This document shows positions 17,140 through 25,763 of a DNA stretch of 34,309 nt, one piece after another. Within the stretch, counting starts at the first letter, position 1. Every line of letters begins with the position of its first letter. Source of the stretch: an uncultured Gammaproteobacteria bacterium (GTDB lineage: Bacteria; Pseudomonadota; Gammaproteobacteria; PS1; Pseudothioglobaceae); assembly GCA_913057955.1 (NCBI GenBank), contig CAJXOB010000012.1, forward strand, positions 1 to 34,309. The letters are read 5' to 3'. Both the position numbers and the translations under genes were made by a program. The notes below the pieces were generated by a model. That model was not told where the DNA came from. It ran no database searches and saw only the letters and a list, made by a program, of their open reading frames with translations.

Positions 17140-18116
17140 ATTAACTCCTCTTGCCTCAAGCGTTTAATATTCCAAAACATTATTGGAATAACTCCGATCA
17201 TAATTATTAAAGCAATTAAGCTACCCCTTCCAAAGTCGCCACCAACAAACATCCAATTAAACATTAAGTTTGCCAATACACCCGTATCCCATTGACCATT
17301 TGTCATCGTAACAACAATATCAAATACCTTAAGCACGATAATTGTAATTGTTGTCCAAACCACCATTATTGTAGAAAGAATTTGTGGAATCATTATTTTA
17401 TAAAATATTTGAAATTCAGATGCACCATCCATTCTTGATGCCTCAATAACTTCAGAGGAAAGCCCTCTTAGTGCAGCGCTCAAAATTACCATTGCAAAAA
17501 CAGTTTGAATCCAAATAAGTATAATCATGAGAAAGAAATTATTCCAAAATGGAATAGTAATCCAAGCCATTGGTTCGCTACCTAACTTAACCAATATAGC
17601 ATTTAGTAAACCAATTTGATCAACATCTATTGGCCTCAAATCATAAACAAACTTCCAAATTACACTTGCACCAACAAATGAAATGGCCATTGGCATAAAT
17701 ATTAATGTTTTTGCAAATGTTCCCCACCAAACTCTATCAGCCAATACTGCTGCAACTAGTCCAATGCCAGTGCTGATTGTTGGAACAATGAATAACCACA
17801 TAAAATTATTACGAACGGCAACTTTCACTTCATCATCTCCAAGAAGCCATATGTAATTATCTAGCCCAACAAAACTTCTTCCTGAATTGTTATAAAAACT
17901 TAACCTCACAGTCTCAATAATTGGGTAGATCAAATACAAACTGACGAGAAAAAGTGCTGGAAAAAGAAAAACCCAAGGCTTAAATTTTTCCGGTAAGCTT
18001 GAATTGCTTTTTTCACCCCAAAGTTTAAGAATCCAGTTAGCGGCAACAAAGTATCCAATACTTATAGTTACAGCTAAAAAAACTACTAAAATAGACTGAA
18101 GTACCTGCGAAAACAA
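17136..18116 (-). CDS. aglF: Alpha-glucoside ABC transporter permease (AglF/MalF type)
   Basis: A 326-residue inner-membrane permease. Several hydrophobic helices and the EAA loop EVIEASRMDGASEFQIF (about 232-248) are clear. The start is TTG at 18114-18116 with GGGGA five bases upstream, and no better start exists near it. It is separated from aglE by 76 bases that contain a strong terminator, so its expression should be lower than that of aglE. Confidence 0.92.
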   Translation of the reverse strand: MFSQVLQSILVVFLAVTISIGYFVAANWILKLWGEKSNSSLPEKFKPWVFLFPALFLVSLYLIYPIIETVRLSFYNNSGRSFVGLDNYIWLLGDDEVKVAVRNNFMWLFIVPTISTGIGLVAAVLADRVWWGTFAKTLIFMPMAISFVGASVIWKFVYDLRPIDVDQIGLLNAILVKLGSEPMAWITIPFWNNFFLMIILIWIQTVFAMVILSAALRGLSSEVIEASRMDGASEFQIFYKIMIPQILSTIMVVWTTITIIVLKVFDIVVTMTNGQWDTGVLANLMFNWMFVGGDFGRGSLIALIIMIGVIPIMFWNIKRLRQEELI

Positions 18117-18141
18117 GACTTTCCCCTAATTTAAAGTGAAT

Positions 18142-18172
18142 AAAAAAAACGGGCAACTAAAGGGCTGCCCGT
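18142..18172 (-). terminator. Intercistronic terminator between aglE and aglF
   Basis: On the minus strand ACGGGCA and TGCCCGT form a perfect 7-bp stem with a 10-base loop, followed by seven or more T. It lies inside the operon just after the binding-protein gene, so partial readthrough is needed for the permease genes. Confidence 0.85.
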
Positions 18173-18192
18173 CTATAAAGTAATCAAAAATC

Positions 18193-19554
18193 TTACTTGA
18201 TTGCATCCCAACTTTTCTGAATAGTATTCGCAACATCCATTGCGCTTTTACCACTCGTATAGTCTACCATACCAGTCCAAAACGAACCAGCACCAACTGC
18301 ACCTGGCATCAAGTCTGAACCATCAAAACGGAAGGTAGTTGCATTTTGCAAAACTTTACCCATGTTTCTCAAGCCATCATTTGCGTAAGCATCTAGATTT
18401 GCACCATTATGAGCCGATAAAAAACCTGTTTGAGCCATCCAAATTTCATTAGCTAAAGGAGTCTTAAGAAAATGCATTAAAGCTGAAGCCGCTGAACTTT
18501 CTTTTGTTACGGCCCAAAGCGTTCCAGCACCTAACACAGGCTTACCTAAATCTAAACTGTCGAATGCAGGAAAGTAGAAGAAGTCCGCATCTACACCAAC
18601 TTTAACATCCTCCGGAAAGAAGGCTGGAATGAAGCTAGCTTGGCGATGCATATAGCAGCGAGGTGGTACAGTAAATAGTCCCTTTGGACTATCACGGAAA
18701 TCTGTTGAAGCAACAGATCCAGCCCCACCATCATTATAAGAATCATTATTAGCAAAAGCTCCAAATGTTTCAATTGCATTCACAACACGTGGATCATTAA
18801 ATGGAATTTCATTACTAACCCATTGGTCATAAACGCTTGGTGATTGTGTACGTAACATTATATCTTCAACCCAGTCAGTAGCTGGCCATCCAGTCGCACC
18901 ACCTGAACCCAAACCAATACACCACGGAGTACCGCCATCAGAAACTATTTGATCACTAAGTGCAATTAGTTCCTCCATACTATCAGGAATAGAATATCCA
19001 CCATCTTCAAAATTTTCAGGTGAATACCAAACTAAACTTTTAAGGTCAGCCTTAAAGAAAAAACCATATAAATTATCATCACCATTTTCATTAGGGAAGG
19101 TTCCAAGATCAACCCAAGATTGACCAGCAGAATAGTTTTCTCGTACCCAATCCGCTGTTCTTTCACCGAGTGGAACTAAAGATCCTCTCGCAGCAAAGTC
19201 AGCCGCTAAGCCTGGTTGCGGAAAAACAGCAATGTTAGGTGGGCTTCCACCTTCAACATCAATTCTAATTTGTGTCTCAAAATCATCAGAACCAACATAA
19301 TCAACATTAGCACCAGTTGCTTCGGAAAAATAATGAAAAACACTTTGAACCATTTCTTGGTCTGGCCCTAGCCAAGGGCCAAAAACTTTAACAGTTTCGC
19401 CAGAAAAATCCATTGATTCAAACATAGCTAGGTCGCCCCAATGAAATTTACTATCTCCTCCTACCGTGAATTTAGCATCTGCTTGAACAGATCCAATAGT
19501 TAGCATTGACACACCAACAGTTATTCCCAGCAAGGTTTTTTGTATTTTTTTCAT
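18193..19554 (-). CDS. aglE: Alpha-glucoside substrate-binding protein (AglE type)
   Basis: A periplasmic binding protein of 453 residues. A signal peptide covers about residues 1-25 (MKKIQK, hydrophobic core, SVQA/DAK). The mature part has the segment VKVFGPWLGPDQEMVQSVF, the QIRIDVEGGSPPNIAVFPQPG region and late TRP/tryptophan-rich ligand positions typical of CUT1 family binding proteins of the AglE group. GGAGT lies seven bases before the ATG. It is the first gene of the operon, under a near-consensus promoter with a LacI-type operator. Confidence 0.9.
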   Translation of the reverse strand: MKKIQKTLLGITVGVSMLTIGSVQADAKFTVGGDSKFHWGDLAMFESMDFSGETVKVFGPWLGPDQEMVQSVFHYFSEATGANVDYVGSDDFETQIRIDVEGGSPPNIAVFPQPGLAADFAARGSLVPLGERTADWVRENYSAGQSWVDLGTFPNENGDDNLYGFFFKADLKSLVWYSPENFEDGGYSIPDSMEELIALSDQIVSDGGTPWCIGLGSGGATGWPATDWVEDIMLRTQSPSVYDQWVSNEIPFNDPRVVNAIETFGAFANNDSYNDGGAGSVASTDFRDSPKGLFTVPPRCYMHRQASFIPAFFPEDVKVGVDADFFYFPAFDSLDLGKPVLGAGTLWAVTKESSAASALMHFLKTPLANEIWMAQTGFLSAHNGANLDAYANDGLRNMGKVLQNATTFRFDGSDLMPGAVGAGSFWTGMVDYTSGKSAMDVANTIQKSWDAIK

Positions 19555-19658
19555 ATCTAAATACTCCTTTTTTTATATTTTTTTTTATATGCCAATCTAA
19601 TTAACTTAAATTAGCTATTTTTATTGTATCCCCTTTATCAACACTCCCATGATTAAAA

Positions 19659-19672
19659 TGGAAGCGCTTCCA
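19659..19672. promoter_or_regulatory. LacI-family operator of the agl operon
   Basis: A perfect 14-bp palindrome, TGGAAGCGCTTCCA, with the central CG typical of LacI/GalR operators. It abuts the -10 of the aglE promoter and would cover the transcription start, so bound repressor would block initiation. The regulator is most likely the divergent aglR. Confidence 0.85.
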
Positions 19673-19702
19673 ATTATAAACATAAGTATATTAAACTGTC
19701 AA
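19673..19702 (-). promoter_or_regulatory. aglE promoter
   Basis: On the minus strand a consensus TTGACA (19697-19702) and a consensus TATAAT (19673-19678) are 18 bases apart. Both hexamers are perfect, so this should be a strong promoter when derepressed. Confidence 0.8.
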
Positions 19703-19752
19703 GATATAATTTAAAATATATAAATAAATAACGAAATACCTATTTTAAGTAC

Positions 19753-19758
19753 TATAAT
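19753..19758 (+). promoter_or_regulatory. Possible -10 element of aglR
   Basis: TATAAT on the plus strand, 32 bases before the aglR ATG. There is no good -35. The rest of the 236-base divergent region (19555-19790) is AT-rich and otherwise empty. Confidence 0.38.
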
Positions 19759-19790
19759 ATAACCAATTTTGAATTTTTATATTTATAAAT

Positions 19791-20807
19791 ATGGCAACAA
19801 TTAACGATGTAGCAAAATTAGCTGGTGTTGGAATTGGAAGTGTTTCCAGAGTTATTAATGGAAAAGGCTCAGTCTCAGAAAAAACCAAATTAATAATTAA
19901 TAAAGCTATCAAAGATTTAAATTACAAGCCTAACAATTCTGCCCGCTCTTTAGTTTCGAAAAAATTCAATACTATAGGCATATGGGGTACTGAATCTGCT
20001 GGAACCTTTAACAGTTCAACTCTTAAGCTTATTGATCATGAGCTTATATCTCATGGTAAGCACTGCCTTATAACTAATGGCGATCTCAGCTCCAAAGAAA
20101 ATCCTAATGCTGCAATTAATTCTGTGGATGATTTAATAAGCAAGGGCTGTGATGGAATAATTTTTTGGGGGACTGACATTTCAAACTTTGATATTGCTTA
20201 TATTGAAAAATATTTCCCAAATATTGTACTTCTTAATAACAAAATCGAATCAATTGAGCACAAGTGTTTTTATTATGATCATTACAAAGCTGGGTACTCT
20301 GCTGGCCAGCACCTTCTAGATAAGGGACATACTAAAATTGCTTGTATCACAGGTGACTTTAGAACTGAAGATGGAAGAACGAGACATGAAGGCTTCTTAG
20401 ACTCATTAAATGACAAAGGTATTGTCATTAATCCTGAACTAATAGTTGAAGGAAATTATAGCTTCATTAAAGGTCAAGAAGGCGTACTTCATTTAATCAA
20501 TACAAATCATGAGTTTACTGCTATATTTTGTGGAAACGATCAAACTGCAATGGCAGCTATATCTACCTTGTCTAGTAATGGTTATAGCGTCCCTAACGAT
20601 ATTTCTATTATAGGATATGACGACAATAGTATCGCCTCCTTTCTTTCACCTCCATTATCGACTGTACGCGTTCCTTTTGATAATATGGCGCTTGCAGCAG
20701 TAAGATCATTGCTAAACAAATGCTACAACATGGAGTTGAGTTTAGAAAATAACTTTCCTGTCGAGTTAGTTCAGAGAGAAAGCGTTAAAAACTTAATCAA
20801 TAACTAG
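19791..20807 (+). CDS. aglR: LacI-family repressor of the agl operon
   Basis: A 338-residue LacI/GalR regulator. The helix-turn-helix is at about 4-25 (INDVAKLAGVGIGSVSRVING), and the hinge helix near 47-58 (NNSARSLVSKK) carries the leucine that inserts into the central CG. The rest is a periplasmic-binding-protein-like sugar domain. It is divergent from aglE and close to its operator, as in the rhizobial agl locus. It is a clear paralogue of the regulator at 27209-28240 (shared GIWGTE, HYKAGYSAGQHL/HYQAGYLAAKNL, HTKIACITG and FTAIFCGNDQ segments). No Shine-Dalgarno site is visible. The inducer is probably an alpha-glucoside or a breakdown product, by inference. Confidence 0.93.
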   Translation: MATINDVAKLAGVGIGSVSRVINGKGSVSEKTKLIINKAIKDLNYKPNNSARSLVSKKFNTIGIWGTESAGTFNSSTLKLIDHELISHGKHCLITNGDLSSKENPNAAINSVDDLISKGCDGIIFWGTDISNFDIAYIEKYFPNIVLLNNKIESIEHKCFYYDHYKAGYSAGQHLLDKGHTKIACITGDFRTEDGRTRHEGFLDSLNDKGIVINPELIVEGNYSFIKGQEGVLHLINTNHEFTAIFCGNDQTAMAAISTLSSNGYSVPNDISIIGYDDNSIASFLSPPLSTVRVPFDNMALAAVRSLLNKCYNMELSLENNFPVELVQRESVKNLINN

Positions 20808-20830
20808 CCTATAAGGTGGTTGTAGTTATT
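20799..20830. terminator. Weak bidirectional hairpin between aglR and the GH1 gene
   Basis: AATAACTA and TAGTTATT pair over 8 bp around a 16-base loop that itself contains CCT/AGG. It overlaps the aglR stop and lies in the 32-base convergent gap. The T-tracts are poor, so this is a weak call. Confidence 0.33.
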
Positions 20831-20839
20831 TGTTAATTG

Positions 20840-22309
20840 TTAGTCTAACAACCCTTGCTTTCGAGCCTTTAAAAATTCCTGGAACTTAATAGCACTTCGC
20901 TTAAGCGTTCTATTCTGAGTTTCATAGTCAACATACACAATACCAAAGCGCATTTTATAGCCTTCTGCCCACTCAAAATTGTCCATCAGGCTCCATGCAA
21001 AATAACCTCTGATATCAACACCTTTATTAATTGCTTGATCAACCATAGATAAGTGGCTTTGATAATAACGGTAACGCTGCTCATCATCTACAACACCATC
21101 AATTAAATGATCATCCACTGCAGCGCCATTCTCGGTAATATAAATTGGTGGCAAGTTGTATGTTTCATGAAGATCCGTTAACAATTTGAGAAGCGCATCT
21201 GGGTGGACTTCCCAACCAATATGAGTCCGCTCTACCTCTTCTAAATCAACACTCTTATAGTGAGAATTTTTTTGATTCATTAACTTTTGTAACTGCTCAG
21301 CTTTAGTGTCCTTAGCAGAAACATCATCAGATTCATGGAGGCGAAGTTCTGCACGCTCGATTTTTTTCAAAATAGTATCAGAAACCTTTCCTTGTCTTCC
21401 GCTCTCAACCATACTTCGAGAGTAAAAATTTACCCCCAAGAAGTCAATTTCTTTACTAATAATAGCCATATCATTCTCTTCAATAGTCGGCATTACATCA
21501 ATAAAATGTTGGAATACAGATTCAGGATACTTCCCCTCCATGATTGGCTTAATGAACCAATGGGAATGCTCATCGTCTGCAAACTTTGCAGCTTCGATAG
21601 CGGAGTCATCGACAGGATAATTAGGCGTAAAGTTTAGTACTATTCCATGCTTAGAGTTTGCGGCATTTTTTCTTAATATCGGCATTGCCATGCCATGAGC
21701 TAGTAGCAAGTTATGGCAAGCCAAAAAACCAGATTTATCACCTACAATACCTGGGGCATGGATCCCATAACGATAGCCATGATAAGCGCTACACCACGGC
21801 TCATTCAAGGTAACATAAAAATCAATTCTATCGCCAAAATAGGAACTCACAACTTCGACATACTCAGCAAATTTAGTTGATGTTTCTCGGTTTAACCAGC
21901 CACCCTCATCCTCTAAATATTGAGGCAAATCCCAATGATAAAGAGTAGCCATTATTTTAATATTTTTTTCCTCTAAGGCGCTGATTAACCTATCATAAAA
22001 ATCAAGCCCTTTCTGGTTAACACTCCCATCAAGTTTTATAATACGAGGCCATGCAATTGAAAGCCTATACGCGTCAACCTCTAAAGAAGAAATTAAGTCA
22101 ACGTCTTGCTGATATAAATTGTAATGATTGCAAGCAACATCGCCATTGTGCTGTTTATAAACCTTGCCTGGCGTAGCGCAAAAGGTATCCCAAATTGAAG
22201 TGCAGCGCTCGTCAACGTTTGTTGCGCCTTCTATTTGATAGGATGCAGTTGCAACACCAAAAAGGAATTTAGGGTCGTTTAATTGCGAATCTTTAGGAAA
22301 TTTATACAT
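20840..22309 (-). CDS. GH1 beta-glucosidase
   Basis: A cytoplasmic glycoside hydrolase family 1 enzyme, expected to hydrolyse imported beta-glucosides such as cellobiose-type disaccharides. The chosen ATG (22307-22309) gives 489 residues with no signal peptide; AGG lies nine bases upstream. The N-terminal FLFGVATASYQIEGA is typical. The acid/base is E170 (TLNEP) and the nucleophile is E393 (YITENG). Between NFYSRSMV and IGWEVHP there is a charged, helix-prone stretch of about 60 residues, longer than in the GH1 proteins I know. It is the last gene of the second importer unit, 31 bases after the ATPase gene. The exact beta-glycoside is not determined. Confidence 0.94.
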   Translation of the reverse strand: MYKFPKDSQLNDPKFLFGVATASYQIEGATNVDERCTSIWDTFCATPGKVYKQHNGDVACNHYNLYQQDVDLISSLEVDAYRLSIAWPRIIKLDGSVNQKGLDFYDRLISALEEKNIKIMATLYHWDLPQYLEDEGGWLNRETSTKFAEYVEVVSSYFGDRIDFYVTLNEPWCSAYHGYRYGIHAPGIVGDKSGFLACHNLLLAHGMAMPILRKNAANSKHGIVLNFTPNYPVDDSAIEAAKFADDEHSHWFIKPIMEGKYPESVFQHFIDVMPTIEENDMAIISKEIDFLGVNFYSRSMVESGRQGKVSDTILKKIERAELRLHESDDVSAKDTKAEQLQKLMNQKNSHYKSVDLEEVERTHIGWEVHPDALLKLLTDLHETYNLPPIYITENGAAVDDHLIDGVVDDEQRYRYYQSHLSMVDQAINKGVDIRGYFAWSLMDNFEWAEGYKMRFGIVYVDYETQNRTLKRSAIKFQEFLKARKQGLLD

Positions 22310-22340
22310 AAATATCAACCTATGTTATTAAAAAAATTAC

Positions 22341-23426
22341 TTATAGCCTATCTTCACTCTCAAAGTCAAAGATAGAAATATGAAGAGGATCGAAACCTAA
22401 GTTAATTTTTTCGCCTATATTTATAACTTTATTTCCGTCAACAGTAAATCGAAATTCATGACCATTAAAGTGTGACCAAACAAGTGTATCGGCGCCCATA
22501 GGCTCTATAACCTCAACAACTACATCAAAATTAACGGGCAGACTTTTATTGCCGTCATTCACCACTATATTTTCGGGTCTTACTCCAAGCCATACAGGTC
22601 TTTTGTCCTCAACGACTGTTTGAAAGTTATAGCCATTTAATTCAAATATAGTATCGTCAATTTGAAAGCTTACATTGTCTTTATTATTAATATGTCCTTG
22701 AAGAAAATTCATTCCTGGAGAACCAATAAACTCTGCAACATATTTATTAATAGGAAAATTATAAATATTTTTTGGGTCATCCAATTGTAATATTAAGCCG
22801 TCTCTCATAATTGCTATACGATTTGCCAGTGTCATTGCTTCAATTTGATCATGAGTTACATAAATCATCGTATTGTTTAACTTGTGATGAAGCCTTTTAA
22901 TCTCAACTCTTAGCTCTGTTCTTAACTTAGCATCTAGGTTAGACAAGGGTTCATCGAATAAGAATACGTCAACGTCTCTTACTAAAGCTCGCCCAATTGC
23001 AACGCGCTGACGCTGGCCACCAGAAAGTGCCGCAGGTTTCCGCTTTAAAAGATCTTCAATTTGAAGGATCTCTGAAGCATTCTTGACTCGTCTATTAATC
23101 TCATCTTTAGCAAGTTTTGCATTTTTTAAACTAAACGAAAGATTGCCTTCAACTGTCATCTGTGGATAAAGTGCATAGGATTGGAATACCATCCCAATTC
23201 CCCTCTGCGCTGGCTCAAGCCAGGTAACATTTTGCTCATTGATAAAAATCTGACCATCCGTAACATCCAGCAGACCGGCGATGCAGTTCAACAACGTTGA
23301 TTTGCCGCAACCTGAGGCGCCTAAGAGAACTAAAAACTCTCCTTTTTCAATCGTTAAATTAAGGTCTTTAAGTACTTTAACATCACCAAAATTTAGTGAA
23401 AGGTTTTTAATTTCTATGCTATTCAT
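22341..23426 (-). CDS. CUT1 sugar ABC transporter ATPase (beta-glucoside system)
   Basis: A 361-residue MalK-type ATPase. Walker A GASGCGKST is at 36-44, LSGGQ at 134-138, and VFLFDE at 154-159, the same positions as in the two paralogues of this window. A TOBE-type C-terminus follows. The ATG at 23424-23426 was chosen because the residues after it (NSIEIKNLSLNFG) begin the domain as in the paralogues. An upstream TTG at 23471 would only re-read the end of the permease gene. AAAGG lies 12 bases upstream, which is rather far. The gene is 19 bases after its permease partner. Confidence 0.92.
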   Translation of the reverse strand: MNSIEIKNLSLNFGDVKVLKDLNLTIEKGEFLVLLGASGCGKSTLLNCIAGLLDVTDGQIFINEQNVTWLEPAQRGIGMVFQSYALYPQMTVEGNLSFSLKNAKLAKDEINRRVKNASEILQIEDLLKRKPAALSGGQRQRVAIGRALVRDVDVFLFDEPLSNLDAKLRTELRVEIKRLHHKLNNTMIYVTHDQIEAMTLANRIAIMRDGLILQLDDPKNIYNFPINKYVAEFIGSPGMNFLQGHINNKDNVSFQIDDTIFELNGYNFQTVVEDKRPVWLGVRPENIVVNDGNKSLPVNFDVVVEVIEPMGADTLVWSHFNGHEFRFTVDGNKVINIGEKINLGFDPLHISIFDFESEDRL

Positions 23427-23445
23427 TTTTTTAATTATCCTTTTT

Positions 23446-24354
23446 TTAGCCTTTAACTGCGCCTGCAGCAATACCGCGCACGAAGAGCTTTCCTGAAATA
23501 AAGTAGATAGCCAAAGGTACCAGTCCCGTCAACAAGGTAGCGGCCATATTTACGTTATATTCTTTAACCCCTTGAACTGAGTTCACAATATTATTTAGCT
23601 GAACAGTCATTGGATAATTTTCTGGTTTTGTGTAGATCACACCAAACAGAAAATCATTCCAAATACCCGTAACCTGCAACACAATAGCGACGGCAAATAT
23701 TGGCAGTGACATTGGCATCATTACTCGGAAGTATATTCCCCAAAACCCGGCCCCATCGACTCTCGCTGCTTTAAAAAGTTCTTCTGGGATGGTCGTGAAA
23801 TAATTACGAAATAATAGCGTTAAAATAGGCATTCCAAAAATAGTATGAATAAGAATTAAGCCAGGTAATTTTGTATAAAGTCCCAAATCACGCAGCAGTA
23901 TTACAAGTGGATATATCATAATCTGATAAGGAATAAATGCGCCAAATATCAAGATTGTAAAAAATAGATTGGCCCCCTTAAAGCGCCAGTTTGCCAAAGC
24001 GTAACCATTAATTGATGCGATTACTATTGATACAAAAACTGAAGGAATAGTAATCTTTACTGAATTCCAAAAACCTCTAGATAATCCGTCACAATTAAGA
24101 CCAGTACAAGCCTGTGCCCATGCCTTTACCCAGGGCTCAAAAGTAACCTCAATTGGCGGTGAAAAGATATTACCTAGACGAATTTCTGGCATCCCTTTTA
24201 ATGAAGTAACAATCATTACGTACAGTGGAACTAAGTAATATATGGCAACAAATATAAGCGTCCCATAAAGAATAATATTTCTTCGACTTAGAATCTTACG
24301 TGGTTTTGGTCCTCTAGGGCCATCTGTAGTTTTCATATCTAAAGAATTAGGCAT
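23446..24354 (-). CDS. CUT1 sugar ABC transporter permease, MalG type (beta-glucoside system)
   Basis: A 302-residue inner-membrane permease with about six helices and the EAA loop ELFKAARVDGAGFWGIY. The periplasmic loop after the first helix contains ACTGLNCDGL, a cysteine pair also present in the third system's permease and able in principle to form a disulfide. The ATG at 24352-24354 has GGGAGG about seven bases upstream and overlaps the stop of the preceding permease by 8 bases, so translation is coupled. The C-terminus FVRGIAAGAVKG is shared with the third system. Confidence 0.93.
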   Translation of the reverse strand: MPNSLDMKTTDGPRGPKPRKILSRRNIILYGTLIFVAIYYLVPLYVMIVTSLKGMPEIRLGNIFSPPIEVTFEPWVKAWAQACTGLNCDGLSRGFWNSVKITIPSVFVSIVIASINGYALANWRFKGANLFFTILIFGAFIPYQIMIYPLVILLRDLGLYTKLPGLILIHTIFGMPILTLLFRNYFTTIPEELFKAARVDGAGFWGIYFRVMMPMSLPIFAVAIVLQVTGIWNDFLFGVIYTKPENYPMTVQLNNIVNSVQGVKEYNVNMAATLLTGLVPLAIYFISGKLFVRGIAAGAVKG

Positions 24355-25648
24355 TTTTACGCCTCCCAAATTCTAAATAAGTAAATGGAATTAGTACAAT
24401 TAAAACAGAAACTAACATCATTGTTGAGGCAGCAAAGCCTTGAGCTAGATTTTGTGCACCAAACATGTAATCGTATACATATTTTGCGGGGACCTCTGAA
24501 GAAATTCCTGGACCACCTGAAGTCTGCGCAACAACCAAGTCGTATACCTTAATAATTCCAGCAGCAATGATAACAAGTGTTGTAATAAAAACTGGTCGCA
24601 TCATTGGAATGACAATTTGAATATACGTTTTCCACATTGGAATACCATCAATTCTTGCAGCCTTCCATATTTCTTGATCAATACCGCGAAGACCGGCCAA
24701 CATTAGGCACATTATAAAACCTGTGCCCTGCCAAAGCCCTGCTGCTAGAATTCCGTAGATAACAATATCCATATTGTAAAGTGGATTAAACACAAATGAA
24801 TCAAACCCTATCGATCGAACAATTTTTTGAACACCATAATCTGGGTTTAAAATCCATTGCCACACTAACCCTGTAACAATAAAACTAAGGGCAAAAGGGT
24901 ATAAAAATATAGTTCTGAAAGTATTTTCAAATCTTGTTTTTTGATCCAATAAAGCCGCCAACATAAATCCAATTAATAGAGAAAAAACTAAAGAGCAAGC
25001 TCCATAAATAGCTAAATTCTCTATAGACATATACCAACGATCAGAGTTCCACAGGCGTTCGTACTGTGCAAGTCCAATAAATTCACTTTTTGGAAGCATG
25101 CGGCTATTTGTAAACGAATGATAAACCGTCCACAAGGTTGCTATAACAAAAACACCAACAGCAGTAAACACCATAGGTAATGCTGCAATTTTGCTAGACA
25201 AATTATGAACAAGGGAGCGCTCAATAAATCCTGGGCGCTCTAATTTAGAGTCTCTCGAGCCAACAATAAATAATATCAAGGCAAATAAAATAAATACAAC
25301 AGTTGCAAACAAAGCAAAAGGTTCAAGTGTATTCCAAATCTTTCTAAACTCCTTAAGAGCTGGAAATACTAACTGAGTGCTTTTTTGAGCAAATGACCAA
25401 AGTGCTGTTGAGAATGTTGCTGCAATAAGCCAACCCACCGCTCGGTTGCGGAGTCGATTCGTAATAATTTCGAATTTACCTGCTTTAAAACCAACCCAAA
25501 TTACTAAAAGGAGGGATGCAAGTAATATTAGAAACTGAAGATTTTGAAGCAATTGAGGCTTAATACCAACAGTAGTCATGATTAATAATGCAAAGGCCAA
25601 CATAATTGAACCAATAAATAATCTTTCAGGATGAACTTTTGTAAGCAT
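24347..25648 (-). CDS. CUT1 sugar ABC transporter permease, MalF type, with extra N-terminal membrane region
   Basis: A 433-residue permease. The C-terminal 290 residues are the usual MalF-type core, with EAA loop EIWKAARIDGIPMWKTY, and resemble the 290-residue permease of the third system. The first 140 residues are additional and carry about four hydrophobic segments (near 10-30, 35-55, 70-90 and 110-130). I know extended N-termini in MalF, but not whether this one belongs to a described subgroup. The start ATG has no clear ribosome binding site and lies downstream of a terminator that separates it from the binding-protein gene. Confidence 0.9.
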   Translation of the reverse strand: MLTKVHPERLFIGSIMLAFALLIMTTVGIKPQLLQNLQFLILLASLLLVIWVGFKAGKFEIITNRLRNRAVGWLIAATFSTALWSFAQKSTQLVFPALKEFRKIWNTLEPFALFATVVFILFALILFIVGSRDSKLERPGFIERSLVHNLSSKIAALPMVFTAVGVFVIATLWTVYHSFTNSRMLPKSEFIGLAQYERLWNSDRWYMSIENLAIYGACSLVFSLLIGFMLAALLDQKTRFENTFRTIFLYPFALSFIVTGLVWQWILNPDYGVQKIVRSIGFDSFVFNPLYNMDIVIYGILAAGLWQGTGFIMCLMLAGLRGIDQEIWKAARIDGIPMWKTYIQIVIPMMRPVFITTLVIIAAGIIKVYDLVVAQTSGGPGISSEVPAKYVYDYMFGAQNLAQGFAASTMMLVSVLIVLIPFTYLEFGRRKNA

Positions 25649-25718
25649 AGGTATTAATATAATTTACACGAAAATGGTTAAAAAAAATTATTAGAAACTA
25701 GGGTTACCAAATAAAGAA

Positions 25719-25754
25719 CTGCCGAGCCCCTAGTTAAGCTCGGCAGCTTTTTTT
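25719..25754 (-). terminator. Intercistronic terminator between binding protein and permease genes, system 2
   Basis: CTGCCGAGC (25719-25727) and GCTCGGCAG (25738-25746) form a perfect 9-bp stem with a 10-base loop. In the minus direction it is followed by TTCTTTATTT, a moderate T-tract. The plus side carries seven T, so the hairpin could also stop plus-strand transcription. Confidence 0.75.
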
Positions 25755-25763
25755 ATTTAATGC

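Noticed and set aside
19555-19658. A riboswitch or structured leader before aglE
   Set aside because: The stretch is AT-rich with long T runs but no stable paired structure or recognisable conserved motif by eye.
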